DNA from: Ceratothoa steindachneri
Taxonomy: Eukaryota > Arthropoda > Malacostraca > Isopoda > Cymothoidae
Length of the DNA stretch: 64,000 nt
Direction: 5' to 3'
Assembly: GCA_963969495.1 (NCBI GenBank)
Contig: OZ018331.1
Span: 152,876,684 to 152,940,683 of the forward strand
Shown here piece after piece: positions 25,359-36,419 of this stretch. How positions within the stretch are numbered: the stretch's first letter is position 1; every line of letters begins with the position of its first letter. The notes under the pieces are model-generated. The model did no database searches and was not told the origin of the DNA. It saw only the letters and a list, made by a program, of their open reading frames with translations. A program made the translations under genes and the position numbers.

Positions 25359-25854
25359 CTCGGAGCCATAGGTGGGCGCGATAATGAAAAATGCATCACA
25401 ATAACCAAGAAATCGATAACGATAACCTTATCAGCGATAACCGATAATCGATAACTGGCAATAAATTTATCGCCCGTTAAGGTGATAACCGATAAATCCA
25501 TAAATCCAAAATTATAATACAATATTGATTATTGACTATATATAGCGTTATTTTATAATACAATAGTAAGAATATTTGAATACTGTTTCTTAGTTTCTTA
25601 CCTGGTAAGGCTCTCCTTCATCTCCTCATATGTTTTGAGGATCCTCCTTCAAGCTCAGACCTACCTATTTCTCCATCCAAGGCACGCGCGGCTCGCCTCT
25701 GTGCTAAACTGGAACCAAAAACTGAAATTATCGATTATCTCTAGTTTGGAACCAAAAGTATCGGCGATACCGATGAACCAATAACGCGGAAAAAATATCG
25801 GATAACCGATAACCCGATATCGTTATCGCTATAATGCCCACCTATGCTCGGAGC
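25359..25854. mobile_element. hAT-like MITE, 480 bp (25367-25846), with 8-bp target duplication
   Basis: The flanks are CTCGGAGC at 25359-25366 and again at 25847-25854, a perfect 8-bp duplication. The element ends are perfect 11-bp inverted repeats, CATAGGTGGGC. An 8-bp duplication with short inverted repeats is the signature of the hAT superfamily. No transposase frame is present. The subterminal parts carry repeated CGATAA/GATAACCGATAA motifs, the kind of repeats hAT transposases often bind. Confidence 0.9.
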
Positions 25855-27720
25855 TACAGCAAACTTTGCTCACTCTGGATTCCGAGTTAGTTAAGTACGT
25901 ACCCCGAATGAATGGGAAGTCAAAGAGAACACCGTAGGTTAGCCCTTTAATAATTAACTTATATCGGGAGCGAAATAAAGACTTTAAAAAAAAGAGACGA
26001 TAACAAATCGGGAGAGATACGTACAATCTCGAAGGCTGGTAAAGAGGGCCGTTAGGGAAGCTAAGCTGAAATATGAAAAAGATCTTGCCTTAAATTCGAA
26101 GCACGAAGCGAAACTGTTTTATAGTGACGTAAACAGTAGAAAGCATACAAGGGTTCAATGGGACCGATTTAGAGTAAAGATGGTGTTATGACGAACGTCC
26201 CAGAGCAAATTGCTAAAATATTAAATGAGCACTTCGCGAGCGTTTTTACTGTTGAAGACGTAGCACAATTAGCAACACTAGGCGATGAAATATATATTGA
26301 AAGACAAAATATCCTATCCACCATAAGTATAAATGAAGGGGAAATTCTCACTTATATTAATAAAATGAAAATATCGAAGGCACCCGGGCCCGATGGAGTG
26401 TACCCAACCCATCTTAAAGAACTAAAAAAATGAATTAGTAAGACCACTCTGCACGATTTTTAATCAATCAATCGAGGAAGGCCTAGTTCCAATAGAGTTC
26501 AAGCGTGCAAATGTTACGCCGATATTAAAAAAAAGGTGAGAAATTCGAGCCTACTATTTTCCGTCCCATTAGCTTAACTTCTGTAATTGGAAAGCTCTTG
26601 GAATCGATATAGAGATAGATTGGTGAGCCATCTCAAGGCGAATAATTTAATCGCAGACACCCAGCATGGATTCAGACGGGGACGCTAGGGCCTAACCAAT
26701 TTACTCTTATTTTTTCATAACATGATTTGCATCTACGATGAAACTAAAGCGGCGGATATAATTTACCTTGACTTTAAATAGGTTTTTTATACAGTCCCGC
26801 ACGAAAGGAAATTGATGAAAATTAGAGCGATTGGAGTGAGGGGTAACATACTTAAATGGATTAAAAATAGGCTCTCAAATCGTTCACAGCGGATTGTTGT
26901 AAATGACGCGTGTTCAGACTGGGCCCCATTCACCAGCGGGGTTCCACAAGGGTCAGTCCTAGTCCTATTATTATTTATTGTTTGTATTAACGTCCTGGAT
27001 AATGAAGCGATCAGTAGGATCTCTAAATTTGCAGATGACACGAAGTTGAGAAGCCGAGCCCTTTCGGGATCCTATGTAGAGCAAATGCAAAGAGACATAA
27101 TAGAATTGTCGAATGGGTAGATAAATGGCAGCTGGGCTTTAAGGTCTTGCATTTACGATGCCCTAACTTAAAAGTAGAATGCCATATGAGAGGCTAAATC
27201 CTTGATTCCGTTAACTTAGAAAAAGACCTGGGGATTTTAATTTCGGAGGACCTTAAAGTATAGAAACAATGTGCAGAAGCTTGTAAAAAAAAAAGAAGCA
27301 AACTGAATGTTAGGATATATTGCTTGGAATTTTACTTTCAAATCAAAAGATATAATCCTGCCACTATACAAAGCGCTCGTGTGCCCACACTTTAAATATG
27401 TATTTCAACTTTCGGCTTCCTACCTACACAAGGATATAGCGCAGTTGGAAAGAGTATAACGTAGGGCTACTAAACTAGTCCCTGGAATCCGAAATAAACC
27501 ATACGAATATAGACTCTGCTCATTAAACCTACTATCCCTTGAAAGTAAACGATTACGTAGACATTTGATCGAGGGCCAACACGGTTTCAAATTAGTGAAG
27601 AAGCGCTTTAACTCAACTATAGCTCAAAATTATTTTACGTTTAAGATCACGCAAACGTGGAATAGCCTGCCCGTCAATTAGCAGTGCTGATCTCCCTCTC
27701 CACGAAAAAGCAGGAACTCG
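25855..27720 (+). pseudogene. CR1-type ORF2, reverse transcriptase part
   Basis: RT motifs in order: KMKISKAPGPDGVYP (~26365), FRPISLTSVIGKLLES (~26560), TQHGFRRGR (~26660), IIYLDFK (motif A, ~26757), SGVPQGSVLVLLLF (motif B, ~26935) and SKFADDTKL (motif C, ~27020). The C-terminal TFKITQTWNSLPVN near 27640 is typical of CR1 ends. Stops interrupt motif A (DFK, stop, VF) and several loops. The FADD active site itself is intact, but the frame is not. Confidence 0.82.
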
Positions 27721-27849
27721 CCTGCATGGAGCCCCGAAAGTCTAAGCGGGCGAGGAGAGGGAATATTTATTTGACCAGCCAATTTAAGTTGTATGTAGGC
27801 ATATCATAATCTTTCAATCATATTATCTCACCGTATACGGGCCTCGATG

Positions 27850-27950
27850 TTATTGCGAGTCTTGAAGTCACCACTTTATAGGAATGGAGTGACTGTGTGA
27901 TGGAGGTTGGCTGAGGGTTTGCGTGGCAGGTATCGAGGGCTTGGTGCCAT
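27850..27950 (+). repeat. dispersed repeat, partial third copy
   Basis: The sequence TTGCGAGTCTTGAAGTCACC through GGCAGGTATCGAGGGCTT matches the start of the blocks at 37655 and 10700, then diverges. Confidence 0.65.
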
Positions 27951-28025
27951 AAAGACTTTTCCCTCGAATTATGGTGTGACATATACAAAGATCTAATAAG
28001 CATCGACCCGCGGTAAACAATTTGT

Positions 28026-28026
<1 letters not shown>

Positions 28027-28072
<46 letters not shown>
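28027..28072. repeat. (TA)n microsatellite left of the Penelope-like element
   Basis: About 45 bp of TA, ~30 bp from the left limit of the inverted repeat. Confidence 0.97.
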
Positions 28073-28165
28073 ATATGGAGCTCGGCCGTGAAGCCTGCAT
28101 TTAATATTGAGGATAAATCCCAGAGCCACGAGAAACGGATGTAGCATCTTTTAATTTTTCACTAC

Positions 28166-28195
28166 GTTTCGAAAACTACAAGTTTTCATCTTCAG
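28166..28195 (-). ncRNA. hammerhead-like core, left arm
   Basis: The minus strand reads CTGAAGA, T, then a perfect 6-bp hairpin GAAAAC-TTGTA-GTTTTC, then GAAAC. This fits the CUGANGA - stem II - GAAA core of hammerhead ribozymes, which Penelope-like elements are known to carry. Stems I and III could not be drawn with confidence, so activity is unproven. Confidence 0.45.
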
Positions 28196-28649
28196 GCTAG
28201 AATAAGTTTACAAAGTTAATATGCATAAAGAAAACTTGAAAAGGCCAACAAGACATTATTTTACAGGTGACCAATTACAGAATATCAGTAGAAAGTACTA
28301 CAAGTTAAATTTAATATGACTTGGCAACAGTTAAATTTGCTTTAAGACTGACTCAAAAATTAGTTCATAAATTTAAAGATTATTGCAGAAATTAATTACA
28401 AACTAAGAGAAATTGACTTGGCATTATTTAAAGATAATAAATTTAAACTTTTTTTTTTTATTATTAAATTTTGTAAAGACTAACAGTTAAAAACATTTAA
28501 TATAAAAACGGAAAATTTGGGTACTTACTAAAGCGGATCCATCCTAGAGAGTGAATGGTAGGTTTAACAAAGGGGCTAGTATATATATATAGGTTACATT
28601 GACGGTTGGTTTATTAAAAGGCAAACCAACTAACAAACTGTAGTTAAGA

Positions 28650-29400
28650 TTAGTTAATTAATAATGATATTGCACTTAAATCTTCATTGAGTGTAGGTTT
28701 GTAGTGTTTTATATATAGAGATTCGAGGGTTCTAAGGCAATGTTTGTTGTTGTTAAAGGCTAATACTTTAAAATTCTCAATAGAAATGTTAGTTTTACAG
28801 CTTATGGTGTGTTCCCTAATAGATGACTTTTCCTTTCTATTTAATATTTTGCTTGTACGCCAACTAATCCCCATATGAGCAGAGAACCTAGCTCCAAGAG
28901 ACCTAACAGTGCTACCAATGTAAGAGGCTCCAGTACAACTGGGACATTTAAATAAATAGACATTATCACTGCGGAACTCCAAAGAGATAGGATCTTTACT
29001 GTTAAAGAAACTTCCTATCGATAGTTTGTTTATAAAAACTATTTTGGGGTTGATTTGGGGAAAATATCTTTTATAAATAAATAAGATTTTTCTTTTAAAA
29101 GTATCGTTCAAAAAACCCATCTCTGAAATTAGTAAATATATGGGCATTTTAGCAACTTTTATGCAGGGTTGAGGGGGGTCAATGAGATTATCAAATAGCT
29201 TTTTTAAAACTCTATCATATAGGTCAGAAGGAAATAAATTATTTATAAAATACTTCATAAGAAAAATAAATTCATTATGGATTGATTGGTAAGTGGATGA
29301 TAGCGAGAAACTTCTATGTATTAAAGTTTTTACTGTGGATATTTTATAACCGAAATCACAAAAACTAAAGTAGTTCAAACCTAGTCCTGTGAATGTTTTT
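28650..29400 (-). pseudogene. Penelope-like RT thumb and GIY-YIG endonuclease, left arm
   Basis: The frame reads FTGLGLNYFSFCDFGYKIS, the RT thumb junction of Penelope-like elements. A linker follows, then YLFKCPSCTGASYIGSTVRS, in which the zinc-linked CPSC and the YIG of the GIY-YIG nuclease are visible (GIY appears as ASY). SLGARFSAHMG with the conserved Arg follows, then IREHTISC and LESLYIKHYKPTLNE with the catalytic Glu. The C terminus ends at ~28650. The coding sequence upstream of the thumb is replaced by inverted RT sequence, so this is a 3' fragment only. It is identical to the right-arm copy. Confidence 0.88.
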
Positions 29401-29409
29401 TTTTCTCTG

Positions 29410-29815
29410 TAAATGGTTGTTTGAATTTTTCGTTGGTCATTATCTCGGTTGTATATTGAGTGACAGAACAAAATTTGAACCTATCAATGATTTACCTAAA
29501 ACTATTCTTCTACGATTCGAAGATAAAGTTAATCGTTTCTTAACACAACTTAAACAGGCTTCAATTATTTCTAAAGATACTTATAATGAATTATTTGTAT
29601 CTTCCAGTTATTTAGCATCCATGTATTTTCTACCTAAAATTCACAAAGAAGGAGTCCCTTTGAGACCCATACTTGCCTCTTATTCTTTACCATCATACAA
29701 ACTGGCCAAATATCTTGTTAAAATACTTTCACCTTTATCTAAAAATCAGTTCTCCATACAAAACTCCTATAAGTTTAAAGAGGAATTACTCAGCAAAGTT
29801 AACGATGGATATATT
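29410..29815 (+). pseudogene. Penelope-like RT N-terminal fragment, left arm
   Basis: The frame contains YFLPKIHKEGVPLRPILAS, the RT2-type block of Penelope-like RTs, and continues to LLSKVNDGYI. The sequence then breaks at the spacer. It is the exact mirror of the right-arm segment on the other strand. Confidence 0.85.
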
Positions 29816-30430
29816 GCAACACCATCGATCTGGCAGTAAACTTTATTATTAAACGTGAACCAAGATTCAGAAAGACTTAATTCCAGCGCTTTTTTTAATT
29901 GGCTTCGTGAAAATCCATGAAAAGTATTTTGGGAATGGAATACCTTATTTAATATTAAACTGATTGTATAGTTTAGGGGAATGTTAGTAAATAAAGATTC
30001 AACATCATAACTCACAATATATCCATCGTTAACTTTGCTGAGTAATTCCTCTTTAAACTTATAGGAGTTTTGTATGGAGAACTGATTTTTAGATAAAGGT
30101 GAAAGTATTTTAACAAGATATTTGGCCAGTTTGTATGATGGTAAAGAATAAGAGGCAAGTATGGGTCTCAAAGGGACTCCTTCTTTGTGAATTTTAGGTA
30201 GAAAATACATGGATGCTAAATAACTGGAAGATACAAATAATTCATTATAAGTATCTTTAGAAATAATTGAAGCCTGTTTAAGTTGTGTTAAGAAACGATT
30301 AACTTTATCTTCGAATCGTAGAAGAATAGTTTTAGGTAAATCATTGATAGGTTCAAATTTTGTTCTGTCACTCAATATACAACCGAGATAATGACCAACG
30401 AAAAATTCAAACAACCATTTACAGAGAAAA
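29816..30430 (-). pseudogene. Penelope-like RT N-terminal to motif A region, right arm plus spacer
   Basis: On the minus strand, the same RT start (YFLPKIHKEGVPLRPILAS) continues through the spacer into IVSYDVESLFTNIPL, RT motif A with its catalytic Asp. It runs on to NNKVYCQIDGVA, just before the 'M-G-S-P' block, where it breaks into antisense sequence. RT motifs B to E, including the YxDD box, are missing. Confidence 0.87.
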
Positions 30431-31181
30431 AAAAACATTCACAGGACTAGGTTTGAACTACTTTAGTTTTTGTGATTTCGGTTATAAAATATCCACAGTA
30501 AAAACTTTAATACATAGAAGTTTCTCGCTATCATCCACTTACCAATCAATCCATAATGAATTTATTTTTCTTATGAAGTATTTTATAAATAATTTATTTC
30601 CTTCTGACCTATATGATAGAGTTTTAAAAAAGCTATTTGATAATCTCATTGACCCCCCTCAACCCTGCATAAAAGTTGCTAAAATGCCCATATATTTACT
30701 AATTTCAGAGATGGGTTTTTTGAACGATACTTTTAAAAGAAAAATCTTATTTATTTATAAAAGATATTTTCCCCAAATCAACCCCAAAATAGTTTTTATA
30801 AACAAACTATCGATAGGAAGTTTCTTTAACAGTAAAGATCCTATCTCTTTGGAGTTCCGCAGTGATAATGTCTATTTATTTAAATGTCCCAGTTGTACTG
30901 GAGCCTCTTACATTGGTAGCACTGTTAGGTCTCTTGGAGCTAGGTTCTCTGCTCATATGGGGATTAGTTGGCGTACAAGCAAAATATTAAATAGAAAGGA
31001 AAAGTCATCTATTAGGGAACACACCATAAGCTGTAAAACTAACATTTCTATTGAGAATTTTAAAGTATTAGCCTTTAACAACAACAAACATTGCCTAAGA
31101 ACCCTCGAATCTCTATATATAAAACACTACAAACCTACACTCAATGAAGATTTAAGTGCAATATCATTATTAATTAACTAA
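30430..31181 (+). pseudogene. Penelope-like RT thumb and GIY-YIG endonuclease, right arm
   Basis: Protein sequence identical to the left-arm copy, in the opposite orientation, ending with a stop after SAISLLIN. It has the same thumb start (FTGLGLNYF), the CPSC and YIG blocks, and the downstream Glu block. The identity of the two arms points to a very recent duplication or gene conversion. Confidence 0.88.
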
Positions 31182-31638
31182 TCTTAACTACAGTTTGTTA
31201 GTTGGTTTGCCTTTTAATAAACCAACCGTCAATGTAACCTATATATATATATACTAGCCCCTTTGTTAAACCTACCATTCACTCTCTAGGATGGATCCGC
31301 TTTAGTAAGTACCCAAATTTTCCGTTTTTATATTAAATGTTTTTAACTGTTAGTCTTTACAAAATTTAATAATAAAAAAAAAAAAGTTTAAATTTATTAT
31401 CTTTAAATAATGCCAAGTCAATTTCTCTTAGTTTGTAATTAATTTCTGCAATAATCTTTAAATTTATGAACTAATTTTTGAGTCAGTCTTAAAGCAAATT
31501 TAACTGTTGCCAAGTCATATTAAATTTAACTTGTAGTACTTTCTACTGATATTCTGTAATTGGTCACCTGTAAAATAATGTCTTGTTGGCCTTTTCAAGT
31601 TTTCTTTATGCATATTAACTTTGTAAACTTATTCTAGC

Positions 31639-31668
31639 CTGAAGATGAAAACTTGTAGTTTTCGAAAC
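31639..31668 (+). ncRNA. hammerhead-like core, right arm
   Basis: Mirror copy of the left-arm motif: CTGAAGA, hairpin, GAAAC. It lies ~65 bp from the outer limit of the arm. Confidence 0.45.
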
Positions 31669-31729
31669 GTAGTGAAAAATTAAAAGATGCTACATCCGTT
31701 TCTCGTGGCTCTGGGATTTATCCTCAATA

Positions 31730-31754
31730 TTATATATATATATATATATATATA
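31730..31754. repeat. (TA)n tract right of the Penelope-like element
   Basis: The right arm of the palindrome ends directly in a TA run. Confidence 0.9.
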
Positions 31755-32511
31755 AAATACGAGATGAAGCACGTGAATAAGTATAAATCTTTTGTTGTAC
31801 CACGTAGGGTAAAAGAAAGATTGATTGGAGCTAAAACTTTCGTTATCTTAATAACATTTTCAAACTCAGAATGGTTTATGAAATAGAGAGACACTATTTA
31901 TACAAGGGAATGTTTTCCTTATAAGGTAAAAAAAAAATTAGGACCTCTGATAAGTTTGATTTGAGGAAGAAAGATAAGACTGGATCTAAAGATAACAAAC
32001 CTGGGCTAATATTTACATTTATCTCCTTTGTGCTGTAGATTAGGAACGATCCAAAGATATTTCTGCTAATAAAATCATTTGCATGCATTATGGTATCTGA
32101 TTTTGACCAATTAATCTGGTGACCCATCTTTAGCCTGTAAATCCCTTAGATACTGTATTTTGATGTTGTTTATTTCTTACAGAGGTATTTTTGGAATTGA
32201 TCAACATAGAATAAATTACAATCCAAACAAGGTATACTATATATTACATTATTACACTGGCCTGCATTTTAAAACTTTTTTCAAAGATCAAGGGTTTTCC
32301 AACTGATTTAGGATCCTTTTTGCGTGCTGAATTCAAAAAGAATCATTCATTTTCATTGGTCAGGTCTGGTTTCTAAGATAGACTCGATTTTTATTACAGC
32401 ATATTTTTCCCAAATGGCGCTATCATCCAAGCGTATATGGGCTTTGTTTTTGCCACAGCTGGTCATGGGTTACCTTAAATAGCTAGTTATTCTTTCTCTT
32501 TTCAAGTCTAG
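31755..32511. other. no feature recognised
   Basis: AT-rich spacer between the Penelope-like element and the next gene-like block. Confidence 0.4.
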
Positions 32512-34199
32512 TTGTGCAGTACGATGGATCGGAAGTGTAAGAACCATCCTAACAAATTTTGTTTCATCTGCGGACACGTGGTTCTTCCAGACCGTCAAGC
32601 GAAAATCACGGATTTTGTGGAGAAGGCATATTACGCTTATTTTGGAGTGAAACTAGGGGACCAGGATAAGGCATTTGCTCCCCATATCTGCTGCAAAACA
32701 TGAGTGGAGAACTTACGGGATTTGAGGAATAGGAAAATAAAGAGTATGCCATTTGGTGTCTTAATGGTGTCGAGGGAAGGAAAAAATCACGTTACCGACT
32801 GCTACTTCTGCATAACAAATTTAAAAGACATCAATCGCAAGAACAAGCACCATTTTCAATACCTTGATGTTCCTTCTGCCATAAAGCCAACCCCCCATGG
32901 ACCAGATGTTCCTGTTCTAGGGCCGGATGTCATCATGGAATCTAGTTCTGATTCCGAATCTACCGACATGACTGATACAGGTGAGTGTGGTGCATACGAG
33001 CCAGAAGAGGACGACCGATCGGTGCCATTGACCCAAGCTGAACTCAACGACTTGACACGATACCTGAACCTATCTAAGAAGTCTGCCCAGCTCCTGGGTT
33101 CTCGTCTTCGAGAGAAACATCTACTTGCCTCAGGAACAACGTTCTAATGGTATCGGGAACGCGAGAGCGAATTCAGAAAATCCTTTATGTTCGATGAAGC
33201 GTCTTCACTGATCTACTGTAACAATATTGCTGAGCTGATGAAATTAATGGGTATGAAGTATATTGACATGGAATGGAGACTTTTTATTGACTCGTCTAAC
33301 AGAAGTCTCAAGGCAGTTCTTCTGAATAACGGAAATAAGGTTTCATCAATCCCTGTTGGACACTCGGCTGAAATGAAAGAATCCCACAACAACATGGAAC
33401 ATCTGTTGTCTGCTCTCAATTACCACGAACATAAATGGTTGATTTGTGGAGATCTTAAATTTGTTGGACTCATCCTAGGACTTAAAGGTGGGTACACCAA
33501 TTATCCACGTCTTTTTGCTTGTGGGATAGTCGGACTGATTACCAGCATTATGCCAGACAAGAGTGGCAATCAAGCCAAGGATTAGAACCCGGGTCACACA
33601 ATGTTCTGTCCCACCCTCTGGTTTAACCGATCAAGGTGTTACTTCCATCCCTACACATCAAACTCGGCCTAATGAAGAACTTTGTAAAAGCACTGGACAG
33701 GGAAGGTGGAGGATTTGCCTTCCTCCACCACAAGTTCAAACGAATCAGCATATAGAAGCTTAAGGCAGTTATGTTTGATGGTCCTCGGATAAGAGAACTC
33801 ATAAAAGACTCTAGTTTTGATGATTCATTAAATTCTACTGAACTCTCTGCATGGCTGTCCCATAAGTTAGTCATTGCAAACTTCCTTGGTAACCACAGAA
33901 GTCCTCAGTACCAGAAGATGGTTGATGACTTAATAGAGAAGTTCCGCAAACTTGGTGCGCGTATGTCAGTGAAAAAGCACTTTCTTCGGTTCCATCTCAA
34001 CTATTTTCCAGAAAATTGCGGAGACTTCAGTGAAGAACAGGGTGAGCGCTTTCACCAAGACATCCGTGTCATGAAGGAACTCTATCAAGGCCAATGGGAT
34101 GTGAACTTTCTGGCTGACTACTGTTGGTGCCTTAAGAGGGATGTGGTGTCTACTCGGCACAATCGGAGGTCAATGAAGGGACCATTCATCCATGAGTAG
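32512..34199 (+). pseudogene. broken copy of an uncharacterised arthropod protein family (putative TE-derived)
   Basis: The likely start is the ATG near 32524 (MDRKCKNHPNKFCFICGHVV). I recognise this as a multi-copy family of ~540 residues in arthropods with no assigned function. Features: an N-terminal cysteine/histidine zinc-ribbon-like part (CKNHP, CFICG, HICCKT; TGA replaces the next Cys at 32701); CYFCITNLKDINRKNKHH; an acidic linker; LICGDLKFVGLILGL; LWDSR; then FPENCGDFSEEQGERFHQD, LADYCWCLKRD and a natural stop after PFIHE. Defects: in-frame stops at 32701 and 33145, a frameshift near 33510, and two more stops before 33770. The D...E-rich core would suit an RNase H-fold transposase, but that is inference. 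Confidence 0.75.
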
Positions 34200-34660
34200 C
34201 TTATTTTGTGCATTGTACTATTCATGCTATCTACTAAAAATATTATTTAAACCTTCTGTGAGTAAATCGGTCCAATATTTGCTATTATGTGTTTCATTCA
34301 CAACAAATATTTGGAAATATAGGAGTTTTTGGTATGTGCTCATATTTCAAAAACCTGACCTGATTGGGTAAAATAAGCATAATTTTCAGATTCAGTGCAA
34401 AAAACTGAACTAAAATCAGGTATTATATACTTGACCTTGAAAACAACGCAGACCAGTGTTATCGTTCCTTGGGCTGTTTATTAACATAATTTTTAATGTA
34501 TAATTGTATTTAAAAGTTACATTTATATCAAGTTGTTTTAACCTTGGGACTACATGCAAGAAATTATCATGGTAAGGTAAAAGTAATATGTTGTTTAAAG
34601 GTTCTGTTTTCCGTAACTTGTTGTTATAGAATGTTTTTTTTTAGCTTTATACGTGTAAGA
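34200..34660. other. no feature recognised
   Basis: AT-rich sequence downstream of the broken gene copy; nothing recognised. Confidence 0.4.
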
Positions 34661-34669
34661 ATTAAGCAA

Positions 34670-35940
34670 CATCAAAAAACAGTTTTAAACGTTGCTTTGG
34701 TAACCTGCAGCCTTCCCATTAAAAGAGGTCTTGGTCGCGCTAATATCGGTGGTGCACTGCCGGTCTCATTTGTGTGCGTCACTGAGTTAAGCGAAGGCGG
34801 GAAGAAATTTGTGGGCGTGGGGCTGTACAAAGCCTCATACCTCTCTGACACGGCCTTGCAACCGGACAGTAGGCCATTAATGATTAGTGCTACTGCAGGT
34901 TCCCCGGATTGTTTCACTTCTCATATGAACTTAGTTTGGTTGTCGATAAGGATGCCGTGCGCGCAATCCACTAAGATATTAAAGTGCCCCAGAAAGTCAA
35001 TTTCTAATAACGGCGATGTGGTATCCCCGACCACCTGAATGGCGGACGAAGAGTAGCAATGACTATATCCATGTGTGCCTCGACGTGTACTTTTATTTTT
35101 CCAACATTAGCCGTCGTAGTGTTCACGCTAGATTGGCATAATTCACCCAATCGCACAAATTTAGCCGGGATTATTGATACATTAGTCCCCGTATCAATTA
35201 GAAACTCGCACTTTACTTTATTTCCTTCAGGGGTGACGGTGAAGACAGAAGGCACACCAGCGGTCACACTTGCAATGGCATGCCTTGCTAGTTACCGATG
35301 GGGCTGGCGAAGATGGACTGGAGGAAGGTTTCATTTGAACGTGTTTCCCTCTCTTTAGCCACCTGCACCAAGGTTTCATAATTTTGCACCTTCACCAAAA
35401 TACAAATGTGAACGCCATTGGACAGGTCTCTGGTTTCTGAGAAGAGGTCGCAATCCTATCGGTATACTATAGGTACTGTATTCATTTTAATGCTGTACAA
35501 ATTGGAACGGATTCCATTAGGATTTAGGGTACGTACCTACGGGCACTGATCGCGCACTTCCCGTATAATTCACATTATATACATGATCATCACCTCTATT
35601 TAATTCGGGAATGCACATCTCGGACAAAGGAATGGCACTACGTTCTATGGATTCAGCGCTATCATTAAAATTAAGACACTGTGCTCTTTAAAAGGGCATT
35701 AGTTCATCCGCAAGCTTTCCTAGCTGGGCAAGGGTTAGTTCCTTCTAGGTAGCGATTATGGGCGCGATGTTGGCTGGCAGGGATTATCTAACTTGTGCCT
35801 TATGAGTTCTTCCTCAACTCCTACCTGTAGAGCAGTCCTCCTTAGTTCTTCCAAATTGGTAAAGGGTTGATCGGTGAGTGTGGAGAAGGCAAGGAGCTTC
35901 TCGAAGAGCTCCGGTTTAGTCCTCTCGAAGAGCCCAATCA
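34670..35940 (-). pseudogene. Gypsy-type gag and protease remnants
   Basis: Minus strand, in order: FTNLEELRRTALQVGVEEEL (35850 region), a Gag capsid-like block; then CEFLIDTGTNVSIIPAKFV (~35200), a retropepsin active site with DTG; then VGDTTSPLLEIDFLGHFNIL (~35020-34960), the protease C-terminal block. The frame decays after ~34900. It is not the same family as the 16.6-kb element, because the protease signature differs. Frame changes occur throughout. Confidence 0.72.
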
Positions 35941-36219
35941 TTTCGGTCCTCCAGAGTTGGAAATTTCAGGTAGACAGGACCGAGGCCGGAAGTCGTTGAA
36001 CATTCTTGGAGGTAGGGGTAATGCAGCCAGGACACGAAAGAATTTCGTCCCCTCCTTAGTCACTCTGGAAATGTGACACTGGGCTTCTACAATCTTGAAC
36101 CAACCTACAACTACAGCCTTGTTAAAGACGAGTGGCTTGATGGTGATGGCGTTTACGATCTTCGTCCCTCCTGTCCTGCTTGTTGGTGGCCGATGCGTCC
36201 ATTTTCTTTCTTGCTACCT

Positions 36220-36417
36220 TCACTCTCCTGTCGAAGGAGTTACCAGTTTATAATGACCTCGGTGTTTGTGAGGTAACAAGCACGTGATGGGAGAAATAAC
36301 GTCACTTTTAAGCATTTCCTCCACGTGATGGGCCTCGTTGTCGCTTAAAATCAATTTTAGAAGCTCAAAAGAGTAAGAAAGATTAGGAGCGGGCTCATGG
36401 AATGCAGCCCTTATCAA
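36220..36417 (-). pseudogene. Gypsy-type RT start fragment
   Basis: The sequence HHVEEMLKSDVISPI resembles the fingers of Gypsy RTs ('V-x-x-M-L-x-x-G-V-I-x-P-S'). On the minus strand it precedes the gag fragment instead of following the protease, so the remnants are rearranged or come from two copies. Confidence 0.5.
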
Positions 36418-36419
36418 TC

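Larger units (their letters stand above)
23560..27720 (+). mobile_element. decayed CR1-type LINE, nearly full length
   Basis: The plus-strand order is zinc-ribbon ORF1 start, charged linker, SGNH esterase-like segment, endonuclease, RT and a C-terminal TWNSLPVN motif near 27660. This matches CR1-clade elements, whose ORF1 commonly carries an esterase domain. The copy is full of stops and frameshifts and is interrupted at 25367-25846 by a MITE. Confidence 0.82.
28102..31732. mobile_element. Penelope-like element rearranged into a 1.7-kb inverted repeat
   Basis: The arms 28102-29815 and 30016-31732 are reverse complements, near-identical apart from small indels such as the A/T run length (11 versus 12). 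They flank a 200-bp unique spacer (29816-30015) and are centred near 29916. Each arm contains, from the outside inward, a hammerhead-like motif, GIY-YIG endonuclease, RT thumb, and then an oppositely oriented RT N-terminal piece. The middle of RT with the catalytic Asp pair is absent in both. Protein types identify it as a Penelope-like retroelement. Mirror symmetry could also arise from an assembly or sequencing fold-back artefact. Confidence 0.9.
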
